Positions 1-11,198 of a stretch of DNA of 64,000 nt are shown piece after piece; position 1 is the stretch's first letter, and each line of letters opens with the position of its first letter. The position numbers were made by a program, and so were the translations under genes. The DNA comes from Quillaja saponaria (taxonomy: Eukaryota; Streptophyta; Magnoliopsida; Fabales; Quillajaceae), in assembly GCA_029379385.1 (NCBI GenBank), contig CM055605.1:7227001-7291000 (forward strand), in the 5' to 3' direction. The notes under the pieces were generated by a model. That model saw only the letters and a program-made list of their open reading frames with translations, did not search any database and was not told the origin of the DNA.

Positions 1-98
1 ATATAGCTTAAGAAAAATGTGACATTTCCAATGAAAAATATAGCTTATTGTATTAATGCTAACAAACACTTGGTTTAGGATACATCACCAAAAAGGCA

Positions 99-107
99 TA
101 TAAAAAA
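99..107 (+). promoter_or_regulatory. Putative TATA box of the PTI1-like gene
   Basis: A TATAAAAAA run lies about 90 bp before the ATG at 190, a spacing that suits a plant core promoter with a short 5' UTR. The assignment rests only on sequence and distance. Confidence 0.4.
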
Positions 108-189
108 CAGTACAAGTTTGTGTTTTCCTCATTAATCTCTCATTTAGATTCTTCTTTCCGAATATCGTATCAGTTCTTTTGTAAAAGAA

Positions 190-1536
190 ATGTCTTGGAA
201 ATATTTTTGTTGCGTAATCTCTCAAGAAGAGCAACTAAAACAAGGTTTGTATTTAGTCCGATTCATGTATACGCATATATAAATTTTTCTATCTCTTAAT
301 TAATTTCTTATACTTTTTTTCCTTTAAGTGCTAAAATTTACACTCTCAAGGAGTTGTTTCATGCAACAAACAATTTTCACGAAGATAACAAGATTGTAGA
401 CAGAAGTTTTGAATATGTTTATCGGGGGAGAACAAGCAAAGGCGTTGAGGCAATTAACTTTATATTCTCATCAATCTTTTTATTTCTTTATTAATTTAAA
501 ACAATTTTAGGTTTCATTAAAATTTTCTTAACCAATTATTTGCAGATAGCTGTGAAGCGTTTGACAGGCACAGAGATGAATGCAAGGATACAGATGGAGT
601 TCGCGGTGGAAATAGAGATACTTGGAAGGGTGAGGCACAAAAACTTGTTGGAGTTAAGGGGATTCTATGCAGGTGCAAAAGAAATGTTAATTGTCTGTGA
701 TTACATGCCTAATCATAGTTTATTCACCCATTTACATGGTAAACTTGCCACGGATTGTTTATTAGATTGGCCAAAAAGAATGAATATAGCCCTTGGAATT
801 GCTGAAGGTTTAGCGTAAGTACACATGCACCTACCTTAGTTTTTTTTATTTTTTTTCTTTCCTATATTAACAATTTATTATAAGAAAATAAGTATATATT
901 ATGAGACGAGACGAATTTTTCTTTGATATGTATCTTATATTTATGTGAATGTTAATTAGGTATTTGCATTATGAGGTGAAACCTCATATAATTCACCGAG
1001 ACATCAATGCGAGTAATATCAAATTAGATAATGAATTTGAAGCTAAAGTTGCAGCTTCTGGATTTGCAAAGTTGGTACCGGAAGACATAACTCATCTTAC
1101 AACTAGGGTTAAAGGCACTCGTGGATATTTGGCACCGGAATATGCCATGTGGGGAAAAGTTTCAAAGAGTTGCGACGTTTATAGCTTTGGAATTTTGGTT
1201 TTAGAAATAATTAGTGGTAAAAAACCAATAGAGGAACTTGGTGGAGGAGCAAAAGGACATATTGTTGAATGGGTCGTTCCTTATGTCCAAAAGGGTGTGT
1301 TTAATCACATAGCCGATACAAGGTTGAAGGGAAAATTTGATCACCTGCAACTTAAATCTATGGTAACGTTAGCGATGAGGTGCACAGATAACAGCCCCGA
1401 GAACCGGCCTAGCATGGTGGAAGTGGTGGAAGTGGTGGAGTGGCTTAAGGAAGCTGGTCCTGCAGGGAAGGAGGAAGAAAGGATTTCTAATTATCCAAAT
1501 GTGAGTGATCTCAAAGGTATTGAAATTGAGGATTAA
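190..1536 (+). CDS. PTI1-like receptor-like cytoplasmic kinase, probable pseudokinase
   Basis: Four exons, 190-248, 329-449, 546-814 and 960-1536, join in one frame to give 341 aa. The family is the PTI1-like tyrosine-protein kinases of the At3g15890 type. The start MSWKYFCC fits the family's N-terminus, whose paired cysteines are probable acylation sites for membrane attachment. A single kinase domain starts near residue 22. The ATP-anchoring lysine (IAVKRL), the HRD aspartate, the APE motif and the DVYSFG block are present. The glycine-rich loop has lost all its glycines (VDRSFEYV where relatives have GEGGFGSV). The DFG motif reads ASG, so the metal-binding aspartate is gone, and HRDIK is HRDIN. 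It probably binds partners and does not phosphorylate. Intron 2 has a GC donor. The exon 1 donor (GTATTT at 249) was chosen because it alone keeps the frame; a GTTTGT at 245 looks stronger but does not. Allele decay is an alternative. Confidence 0.8.
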
Positions 1537-2669
1537 CAATATGAATAGACTGATACTAACTACAAACCAGAGTTTGTGATAAGACAATTCAGTTTAAAGA
1601 TATGTAGCAAGTGATGGATCCAAAGTAAGATGATTGATTTACTTTTATTTATATTTTGTTTTAAAAAAAATTAAAATAAGAGAGACAACTGTGATTAATT
1701 TCATTTTTAGCTTATCCTTTATGAGTACTAAAAATTTACAAGTTGGACAGAGAAATAAAATATTAATAATTTACAAGAAACAAGTATAAGAAATAATTAT
1801 TATAAGATTGATTTGATTGGAATTAATTAAAAAAAATAAGTATATCTAGAATTGAAGTATGCGTTGAAAAGAATTTAAAGCTTGTTTTTAAAAATAAAAA
1901 TAAAAATATCTGGGCATGCCCGAACGCAAGAATGTTAATATTTTTAAAAGACTATAATTGAATCTTAATACAAACACACATTGGCATTATTAATCAATTA
2001 AAGAAGTATTAAGAAGAACACTTAACACAAGTTTTATTTTATTTTTTATTTTTTGGTTTTTTGTAAGAAGAAAGTTGTTGATTTTCTACTGACTAGAAAA
2101 TTCTATATATGAGTATGCACGAACGCTAAGAGTGTTAATATTTTTACAAGATTATAATTGAATTTTAATACAAACACACATTAGCATTATTAATTAATTA
2201 AAGAAGTATTAAGAAAAATAAAATTACTAGACAAATTATTTAGTGTACAAAAAACACTTAACACAAGTTTTATTTTATTTTTTGGTTTTTTGTAAGAAAA
2301 AAGTTGTTGCTTTTCTACTGACTAGAAAATTCTAGATCTACCCACTGAATAGTTAGTTTTCTATATTTAGAACTCTCATTTGTAGGCATTGTTAGACTTC
2401 TCTTCACCCACAATTCATGAGAAAAGATTGGAGAAAAACAAGGGAGAAGGTTTGTGGTCTCTCTTGTCTCTCACTTTTCTCATACATTTTACTTTAATTC
2501 TTGAACCTGTAGGTTATCTCAACCTTTCGCATAATTTTACAAGGAAGATTCTGACATCTATCCAAGAAAATTCTCACACATTTGCCTTGTCTTAACTTTT
2601 AAAAGAATCTGTCACATTATCACAAATTTTTTCTAGGAAAATTCTCGTACCCATCCAAGAATATTAACA
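1537..2669. other. Intergenic region between PTI1-like and patellin genes
   Basis: AT-rich DNA with no convincing gene. It holds a local duplication (1914-2335, listed separately). The last 300 bases probably carry the patellin promoter and 5' UTR. An open frame at 2389-2595 has no family features and is not called. Confidence 0.6.
1914..2335. repeat. Tandem duplication, about 200 bp unit
   Basis: Two diverged copies, about 1914-2107 and 2114-2335, share the order: GAACGC, a GTTAATATTTTT block, ACAAACACACATT, an AAAGAAGTATTAAGAA block, CACTTAACACAAG, TTTGTAAGAA and CTGACTAGAAAATTCTA. The second copy has about 30 extra bases around 2215-2255. No coding content is visible. Confidence 0.8.
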
Positions 2670-5293
2670 ATGGATGTGGAAGAGAAACTGAAAGAGACCC
2701 CAAATTTTACTGAGTCTGTTCAAAAACATGGGGAGCTGTTATCTAAGTATGATGGAAACAATGGGGAGCTGTTATCTAAGTATGATGGAAACAATGGGGA
2801 GCTGTCACCGAAGGATGATGGAAACAAAGATGGTCAAGAGGTTAATGTGAATGCTGCAGAGGATGGTAGCAAATCAAATATAGAAAATGAGCCCAAAATG
2901 TTAGAGGTAAAGAAAAATGAAGCTGATACAGGGGAGACAGAGGGGAAAATGAAGAAAAATGAGGATGAAACAGCAAAAACAAAGGAGGCAATGAAAAAAA
3001 ATGAAGGTGAAACAGGGGAAGCAGAGAAGGAATTAAAGAAAAATGAAGCTGATACAAGGGAAATAGAGAAGGAGTTAAAGAAAAATGAAGCTGAGAGAGG
3101 GGAAGCAGAAAAGGAAGTGAAGAAAAATGAAGCTGAAACAAAGGAGATAAAGGAGGAAGTGAAGGAAAATGAATCTGAAATAAAGGAAATGAAGAAAAAT
3201 GAAGCTGAAACAGGGGAAGCAAAGAAGGAGGTGAAGAAAAATGAAGCTGAAACAGGGGAAGCAAAGAAGGAGGTGAAGAAAAGTGAAGTTGAAACAGGGG
3301 AAACAAAGGAGGAAGTGAAGGAAAATGAAGATAAGACAGAATTAAAGGAGGAGGTGAGGCAAAATGAAGATGAGACAGAATTAAAGGAGGAAGTGAGGAA
3401 AAATAATGAGACAGGATTAAAAGAGGAAGTGAAGAAAAATGAAGACGAAACAAGGGAAATAAAGGAGGAAGTGAAGAAAAATGAAGACGAAACAAGGGAA
3501 ATAAAGGAGGAAGTGAAGAAAAATGAAAATAAAATAGAGGAGGAAAAGAGCAGCCAACCTAAAACAAAGGATGTTGCACCCCCTCAAACAGTTGAGAGGA
3601 ATTCTTCATTTATAGATGAAAGTAATCTTCCCTCTGATTTGAAGGAATTTGAGAAAAAGGCATTGGTGGAGCTGAGATTGAAAATTGAAGAATGGATTTC
3701 AGAATATAAGTTGCTCAATAAGAAGAAAGTGCATGCAGAAGATACAAGAAAAGTAGAGGGTGAAGAGGAGACTAAATCTGAAAGAAATGAAGAGAAGGAA
3801 GAAAAGAATAAAATATATAATGAGAAGGAGCATATAGAGCAAGTAGAACAGCTTAAGAATGGAAAATTTTCCCGAGAGGAGAAAGATGGAAATGACAACA
3901 AAAAGCAGAAGCATGAAGGTGATGAAAAGGAAAAAATAGATGTAGAAGGTAAAGGAGAGAACAACCATGTAAGTAAAGAGGAAGTAAAACTTGTAGACAA
4001 TGAGGATATTACACTTTGGGGGGTGTCATTATTGCCTAGTAAAGGAGATAAAGGAACTGATAACTTGCTATTGAAGTTCTTGATGGCCAGAGAGTTCAAG
4101 GTCAATGATGCTTTACAGATGTTAAAGAATACTCTTCAATGGAGGAAAGAAAACAATATCGACTCAATTTTAAATGAGGACTTTGGTGAGGATTTTGAGT
4201 CCTTAGGGTACATGAATGGCGTGGACCGCGACGGCCATCCTGTTTGCTACAACATTCTTGGAGGTCTTGCAAATGAAGAGGTTTGTAACAAAGCATTTGG
4301 GACCAAAGAGAAGAGGGATAGATTGCTAAGGTGGAGGATCCATCTAATGGAGAAAGGAATCCAAAATCTAGATTTTAATCCTGGTGGTTTCTCTTCTATA
4401 CTTCAAATCAATGATCTCAAGGATATGCCTGCTCCCTCAAGGAAGGAATTCCGGCTCACTGCAAAACAAGCAGTTGGGATCCTCCAAGACAACTATCCTG
4501 AATTTGTTGCAAGAAATGTAAGGATTTTTCACACCCATTTGAAAATTCATTTAATTTTATCTATGAAGGCATTTGATTTGAAACCATTTATGTATTTTCC
4601 AGGTCTTCATCAATGTTCCATTCTGGTATTATGCGTTTAGTGCTCTCCTATCACCTTTCTTAACTCAAAGAACCAAGAGCAAATTTGTGTTTGCTCGTCC
4701 AGCCAAGGTCACAGAAACATTGCTGAAGTAAGAATTCTTCAATACCTCTATTTCTGGTTCCTGCAGTTGGTATATCTGACTAGAAAAACAATAACTAATT
4801 TCCATTGTTCCAGATTCATTGCCCCAGAAAAACTTGCTATACAGTATGGTGGGTTTTTGCGCGAAAATGACACCGAGTTGTCCACTGAAGATGCTGCTAT
4901 TGAGGTTTCTGCCAAGGCAGGATCAATAGAAAACATTGAAATACCTGCTCCAGAGGTAAACATGAATTTATTCCTGTCCTTTTATTTTCTTCATATCTTA
5001 TCCCAGCTCCAACTTTACAACACATGCTTTTTATTTAACAGGCTGGAATGAATTTAGTATGGGACATAAATGTTTTGGCTTGGGAAGTGAACTACAAAGA
5101 GGAGTTTGTGCCTAAAAATGAAGGATCATATAGCATTATTGTTCAGAGGGCAAAGAGGATTGGCATCCAGGAAGGTCCAATTCGAAATTCTTTCAAGAAC
5201 AATGAACCTGGAAAAATTGTGCTCACAATTGACAATGCATCATTCAAGAAAAAGCGTGTCATTTACCGATACAAGGCCAGAAAAAGCTCCTAA
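2670..5293 (+). CDS. PATL: Patellin: SEC14/CRAL-TRIO plus GOLD domain protein with expanded repetitive N-terminus
   Basis: Exons 2670-4517, 4603-4727, 4814-4955 and 5042-5293 join in phase to 788 aa. Patellins are plant phosphoinositide-binding SEC14 proteins acting at the plasma membrane and cell plate. Residues about 80-290 are some 16 imperfect 14-residue repeats around KKNEAET, almost entirely K and E, preceded by an 11-residue repeat (GELLSKYDGNN) at about 21-53. A CRAL-TRIO N-terminal helix region (LLKFLMAREFKVNDAL) starts near residue 467. The SEC14 lipid-binding fold follows, with DRDGHPVCYN and LQDNYPEFVARN, running into VFINVPFWYYAF across the first intron. The C-terminal 100 residues form the GOLD domain (WDINVLAWEVNYKEEFVP to VIYRYKAR). 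Arabidopsis patellins are about 400-700 aa, so this one is long because of the repeat region. The start ATG sits in a good AACAATGG context. No lesions were seen in 2.4 kb of coding sequence. Confidence 0.95.
2730..2828 (+). repeat. 33-bp in-frame tandem repeat, three units
   Basis: Units 2730-2762 and 2763-2795 are identical and 2796-2828 is a diverged third. Each encodes an 11-residue GELLSKYDGNN-like unit in the patellin N-terminus. Confidence 0.95.
2902..3540 (+). repeat. About 42-bp coding minisatellite in patellin
   Basis: About 16 imperfect copies of a purine-rich unit built on AAGAAAAATGAAGCTGAAAC encode KKNEAET-type 14-mers. Some copies are shortened by three-base multiples, so the frame is kept. 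Neighbouring pairs are nearly identical (3185-3280 and 3428-3520), as expected from slippage or unequal crossing-over. The purine bias makes a long artificial open frame on the opposite strand. Confidence 0.9.
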
Positions 5294-5583
5294 CTATATC
5301 ATATACCATATGTTAGACTCAAATCTCTCATGTACAAGAAGATGAAGCCTGGTTCAGGACCCTGGGCCTCTCCAATGTCAAAGTCAGACCAGTTTTAGAG
5401 AAAGACTTTTTGAAATTCATCAATCTAGAATCAGTACTGATATAAAATCATCTTCATATTTGGGTTTCTATACAAAACATTTTATGAATTAAGGTTGTAA
5501 ATTTGTTTCCTCAAACAAAGCGACGATACTTGTCCCGTCCATGATTTTCCATGAATGATTTATGGGTTCAAAAAACAAAGACA

Positions 5584-5656
5584 CGATCGCGATGGGACTC
5601 GAACCCACAATCTCCCGCTCCGGAGGCGAGCGCCTTATCCATTAGGCCACGCGATC
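5584..5656 (-). tRNA. tRNA-Arg (anticodon CCG)
   Basis: Read on the minus strand, a 7-bp acceptor stem GATCGCG/CGCGATC closes a full cloverleaf. The D arm holds GGCCTAATGGATAAGGC, the anticodon stem is CTCGC/GCGGG with loop CTCCGGA (anticodon CCG), and the T arm contains GTTCGAGTC. There is no intron and no encoded CCA, as expected for a plant nuclear tRNA gene. The A box (TGGCCTAATGG) and B box (GGTTCGAGTCC) are intact internal Pol III promoters. Confidence 0.97.
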
Positions 5657-6352
5657 ACACGATGAATGAAATTGTCCATAGTATTATGAAATTTATATTT
5701 TTCAACTAGAAATAACTATCAACCAGATTATAGATAATAAATAAAATTATGTTGAAGACTTTATTTAAATATATATATTTTTTTTTATATTTAAATGATT
5801 GTCTTAAGTGTCTGATATAGAGTGTTCTTTGGAATAGAAATTATCAAAGTATAGACTGCTATTTGCCCAAATCAGGAAACCAATCACCTGAAACATAGGC
5901 AAATGTCCTCCCTATAAATATGGCATCCTTGCCATGCTACTATATCCAATCACATTGCCTTTTTCGCCCTAAGCCTTTTTTTTTTTTTTTTTTTTTGTAT
6001 CTCTTCTTCATGGGACTAATTGCATGGCCTGCATATTTTATACGCAAGACTGTCATTCAAAAGATGCATCAGTGCGTGCAGTGTCATTCTTTTAGCTGTA
6101 TATCAATAGAAATCTCTACGAAGTTTGAGAATGGGGAATTTTGCAGCCAATTTAACTCCACAAGTACAAAATTCAGGCACAGTTTACTGGTGCCTAAATA
6201 AATTCAACATACTTCCCAAGTGTTTTGATGAATGATGTGTGGGATACTGTGGGTGTTTGTTTGCTGATGTGCAGATTCCTGCTTCGATGTCAAAAACTCT
6301 CAGTTATGGCAAGAGAAAAGCATCTTCCAGAAAGGAAACTAAGAACTAGATA
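5657..6352. other. Gap between tRNA and methyltransferase 3' end
   Basis: AT-rich flank with a poly-T tract near 5973-5995. The part next to 6353 is probably the 3' UTR of the minus-strand methyltransferase gene. A plus-strand open frame at 5920-6201 runs through the homopolymer and has no recognisable domain. Confidence 0.5.
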
Positions 6353-9300
6353 TTATCTTCTGAATAAGAAAATGGGTATTGGAGCGCATGGTCGGTTTAA
6401 CATTTGCAGTTTGCAGCAAATCCAATTGTCAACAGTCATTGTAGAAGTGAAAGCTTGGATCGCCTCCAATTCATCCCTGGATGGCAGAAGTTAAAACATT
6501 AAAGCAGCTATAAGTAATGGGATTAGGTAATAAGTTCTTAACCCAGCACCAAAGCAAGTATCAGGAATAAGATTGAATGTATACAGCTTAATTGTTGGAT
6601 TATTTATTGAATCAAAGAGAGAACTGCACTATAAGCATTGATTACAACGAAACTGGGTCGGGGGTTTAAAGTTCATCTAAATAAAATTCACCCAACAATC
6701 CAATATCATTTAAATTCTTCATTGTAAATATTTTTCCATCATTGATCAAGATTTGTGCACTTTTCTAATGCACCCAGCACCTTAGAGAGCTGGTTCTGAA
6801 CATGATACACGTAATAATAAGTAAACTTATTTACTTTGAGCTAGTCAATACATTGTTCCGTTGACATCTAGCACTACAAGTCATATTCTTCAATTGCACA
6901 ATCAAAGATATGCTTATCTCAAGAGTTCGTCATTCCCTGATAATCATAACCTGAAATTCATAATCCTTCCTGCTTACTAATAGTGCACAAAAGGGCTGAA
7001 ATTACAGAGTGTAAATTTCGTCATCGCTATACCTATCCAAGCAAAACATGTAAAATATATTAATCCCAATTGTTTCCTAGCCAGTGTCCATTGATATAGA
7101 GACCCCAAATGATGTCCCTATCTACCATTTTACAGAAATATAGTAAGGTCAATATATTATACTTCCATAATAACCTGTTAGAGGACAAAGAACACAGGAC
7201 ACCAATTACTAGAAACACAATAAATTGCTGCTACACTCAGTCAAAACTTCCTACATTAAAACTTTACTTTAGTAGGGTTTTATTTATAATTAGGACCGTA
7301 GCCATAGAGTAGAATTTCAATATAATTAGTATTCTTAGAGTTTAGGACTTGCCTACATATAGGCCTGTCGTTTTCCCTCTTTGACCCCAAAATCCCCTCT
7401 TGCTCAAATACTTTAATTCTTCATACATGCCCTACATCAGTATTACTAGGAGGAAGCCTCAATTCTAAGATTCTGGTCCCAATAACATATTATTAGAATA
7501 CTTATTGTTCCATCTTAACATATTGTAAGAGTTTTATTACAAGTGAAATTCAATTGAAGTATTCAAGAAAATATTTTGATAAGGAACTCATGTAGAAACA
7601 AATAGTGATCTTATTGATGTGTATAGGCTTCATAGAAAATTTCAGTCAAATAAGGACCCAGGAAATTGATAGCAAACTAGCATAATTAGCACAAGAAAAA
7701 TAATTAAGATTAGAAACTAGTGAAGCAGGAGCATTACCATCCACCAGGATGCCCCACATAAACCACAATGCTGATAAGACCTCCTGGTATTATAATTCTC
7801 TTTGCAGCTTCTAGTGCCAGTAGTGTTGTTTCAGACCTTGTTACTATTTCTTTGTCACCACCAGGAAGGTAACCCAGGTTGAAAGCAACAAGCCTAAAAG
7901 CATGTAAGATATCAAATATTGTGTTCCCAAAGTTCAAAATACATCACATTGAAAGGATTTATAGTATTGGCCCAGTGTCTGATCCTCAAAAATGAGGATA
8001 TGATTATATTAGTTTATTTTTTATATTAGTTTATTTCATTTCACATTTACCCTTAAGGTTGGAACTCTTGAAGCTATCTATGCAAATACCAACAGAGAAT
8101 TTGAGGCAATACCTTTTAGTCTTTACATTGATATACAAAGAATTGTTGTAGGAAAATAAATGAGAAACTATATATAAGGTTTTTAAATAGGGGATCCATG
8201 GAATTTCTCTCACATTTTAACAGAAGATAATCCTAAGTTGACTCTCTGGGATAGCTCCGATTTAGGCTTGATATGAACCTAGGTACTTATCAATTTCCCA
8301 AACCAAAAAAGGAGTCTCAATGTTTAGATGATTTCTTCCCCTGGAAAACCCATGTTTCCTTATCAGGCCTCTTGGGATTTGATGAAGCCTCCTGAGGCAA
8401 GTGAGATAGGCTTGGTAAGAATTCATATATAACTCATTTTTATGGATTTTGGCAAGCAGTTGAACCTTGGGCTGAGTTGAGTTCAGTCTTTTGCTCAAGG
8501 AAACTATTCAATCAAGAATATACTGAGTGTCAGTGGAGGAAAATTAACTAAATGTGACCTGTATAAGGCCTTTTCTCAGCTTCCCTCCACCCCCTCAGGG
8601 GAATTCCCCAACTCTCCCCCAGCCTTGAGGACTAAAGGAGCATCTACCCCTTCTTTCTATTAAAGGACACGGTGAAGCTCGAAGGAAGAGGATGAGCAAG
8701 AAGGCCAACAAAGACAGACAGATCAACTAGCTACTTTTGATTCTGCAATATTTTGTTCATTCAAAAACAACGACGAAAACAACATCACGAAGAAGCTTGG
8801 GGTAGAATGAGTACCTAACAGAAGCATCCAACGGAACAACTTCGTCCATTTTACTATGGCAGATGTGGAACAGCTTGAGATATTGTTTCTGTGTACATCT
8901 CAACTAATGAGTTGACATAAACTTGTAACTTCATGACGATAATATACACCTCTTAAAACAAACAAACCAATTCTGTCTTCAGCCTATTCTGAAGAAAATA
9001 GCAATAAAGTAAGCTATGCATTCAACTAGTTAATTGAGGGTTTTTATAGTGTTCTGACTTAACCTGGATATATGTATGCTTGAGAAGAATTTATGATCAC
9101 CGCCAGATCTCCTTTAAAAACCCTACCTCCGTCCTTTTCTATTCTTCTTCACACATGCTTTAGGATTTAAATCTTTTTATGAGTGACTTTTTTTACACGG
9201 GAAAACATCCTTTGACTAATCCAAAAAGAAACAAGAAAAAGCAGTGTAATTCCTACACATGGACCTGTAGAAAAAGATTACTTCAACTTTATTATTCCTT

Positions 9301-11198
9301 ATCAACCTAAATTAGAGCTTTGAAACATTCAAAATCTAAAATTTATATCCTTGTTCTTCTAGAAATAAGTGTTGATATTTTCCCAAGATAATCTTGGTCC
9401 TATATTAATATAATTACATTTCCTAAATATATGTGAGAAATCTAATCCCTTTCCTTGGCATTATTCTTTCCAAAGTTCTTCCGCTGTCCTCTCTAGAAGC
9501 AAGCATGGACCAAGCCCTAGATAGTCATGTAGTTACCCAGTAAAAAATCAGTAAAAATAATGATGCATAAGTATTAACTAGTCTCAGAATACACTGTAAT
9601 AGTCTATTCGTATTGGTCAGAAGTTCAATATGCTGAACTAGTTACATGATGAGTACACAATTGGAACTACACTAGAGGAAAGAAATAATTGAAAACAGAA
9701 AATGAAGCAATTTAAGGTAACATTTTCTAGCTCAAACTTAGGGTTGTGTCTCTTATGATGGGATATCCACATTTTCATTATGCTCTATCTAGATGTAACC
9801 AATAGTTCTAGGCAGAAAACAAGATTTATAATCTAGTTTTATTTGAATCCAGTAGCTATCAATAGAAATTGAAAATGCATGCAAGTCATGGAAATTTTAA
9901 ATTTATTTTGTTCAGAACATGTTAAGGACTACATGAAAACTTCATCTTTCCAGTATCAGATAGATGAACTCATGACCTGATACATCACAATTATTTATTG
10001 TTTCCTCTACCCATGTAGAAGATGAAGTTAAACAGAAGTGAAAAGTAAAAAGGCCAAAAGAGAGAGGCACCTCATTCAGACAGTGAGACTCTTCCAGCAA
10101 GGTAGAAGTCTTGTCCAAAGCATCTTTTTGAATGTCCATTCCATAAACACGACCCTTACCTGAATCATCAGCAACCAATTTGAGCATTGCTAAGGTGTCA
10201 AAACCATTGCCACAGGTAGCGTCAACCACTGTATCTCCTCTTTGGACAACTTGCTTCCATACCCTATTTAAGAACAATAAATCTATCACATATCAAATAC
10301 AAACCATTATCAGCTACAATTACAAAGTATCAACGAACCGTTATACCCAAAACTTTAAACTGTTAGGTGAGGCCCAGGAATGAGTTTTGATCTCTTACAC
10401 AAAGTACATGACTAATTTCAGAACATGCACAACAATGAGAGCTTATCAGTTGGGATTTAATATGAAGCTCTGGAATGAAGTTGGTACAGCGTCATTTCGA
10501 GCTAATCCAAGCTCATTTAGGGTCATGAACTCATGGCAATTCCAAAGTATATATAAGCAAGAAGCATTTTCAAATAATAATAAATAGAATCTTGTACAAT
10601 CACTGATTCATCAACGACAAGAATAACAATTCCCCGAATAATTTGAAAACTTTATAACAGTAAAAATGAAACTTCAACATAAGATTTTGTTTTCTACTAA
10701 GAATCAAATGGTAGAACAGTTAAACAAACAAAAAAAGGTCCAAGACATAATTTGAGAAATCAGACAGGGGGAACATACTGATGAGCAACTTCTGTTGCCT
10801 TTTTCTTGCCTGAGACATAGCTAATCAAAGTATCCTCCACCCCTGAAATACAACCATTAGCAGAAGAGGAAAACAACCGTTGTTTAACACATTACGGGCA
10901 CGAATATATATAGATTTGTAAAATAAAACCTTGGAGAAGTAAAAATAAATAAATAAATAAACAAAGGGAAAATGATACCAGATAGGGGAGAATCTCTTGG
11001 GGGCGAAGAAGATAATGGAAAATTACTATTAGATTCAGAAATGAAATCATTGTTCTTAATTGCCTTCACACAGCAACAAAAACTTCTGGGATTGTTCCAA
11101 GAACCGTTTTTTTGAGAAGAAGCCAACAGTCTTCTTGAAGAACTTGTAATGGGTTTCTGAATTGAAAGTGACCCCAACCAAAATCTCAGCGACAACAT
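6353..11198 (-). CDS. MnmM/YtqB-type SAM-dependent methyltransferase, organelle-targeted
   Basis: Six exons on the minus strand, 11198-10979, 10842-10779, 10263-10071, 8888-8815, 7893-7738 and 6476-6353, join in phase to 276 aa. The family is the class I methyltransferases formerly called putative rRNA methylases; the bacterial member YtqB (MnmM) methylates the wobble uridine side chain of tRNA. Residues 1 to about 45 are rich in S, R and L with few acidic residues, typical of a plastid or mitochondrial transit peptide. The SAM-binding motif [12 protein letters not shown] is near residue 105, the acidic ribose-binding strand is GMDIQKDA, and the family signature FNLGYLPGG follows. The C-terminal block [17 protein letters not shown], which lies in the last small exon, fixes the 3' end. 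The first ATG of the open frame is at 11198. tRNA modification in an organelle is inferred, not shown. Confidence 0.9.
10350..10400 (-). mobile_element. Fragment of a TRIM-like terminal repeat
   Basis: The stretch containing CTGTTAGGTGAGGCCCAGGA is, reverse-complemented, close to the 3' terminal repeat of the element at 39985-40262 (CCTCACCAAACAG core). It lies in intron 2 of the methyltransferase gene and no second end is visible nearby. Confidence 0.5.

Noticed and set aside
2842..4105. Long minus-strand open frames opposite the patellin gene (2842-3495, 3584-4105)
   Set aside because: They are antisense shadows of the purine-rich K/E coding repeats; the predicted proteins are runs of S, L, F, H and P without any domain.
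5920..6201. Plus-strand 93-residue open frame after a TATAAATA
   Set aside because: It runs through a poly-T tract giving poly-F, has no family features, and lies in the probable 3' flank of the minus-strand methyltransferase gene.
6225..6494. Plus-strand 89-residue open frame
   Set aside because: It is antisense to the last exon of the methyltransferase (6353-6476), whose family-specific C-terminus and splice phase fit exactly.
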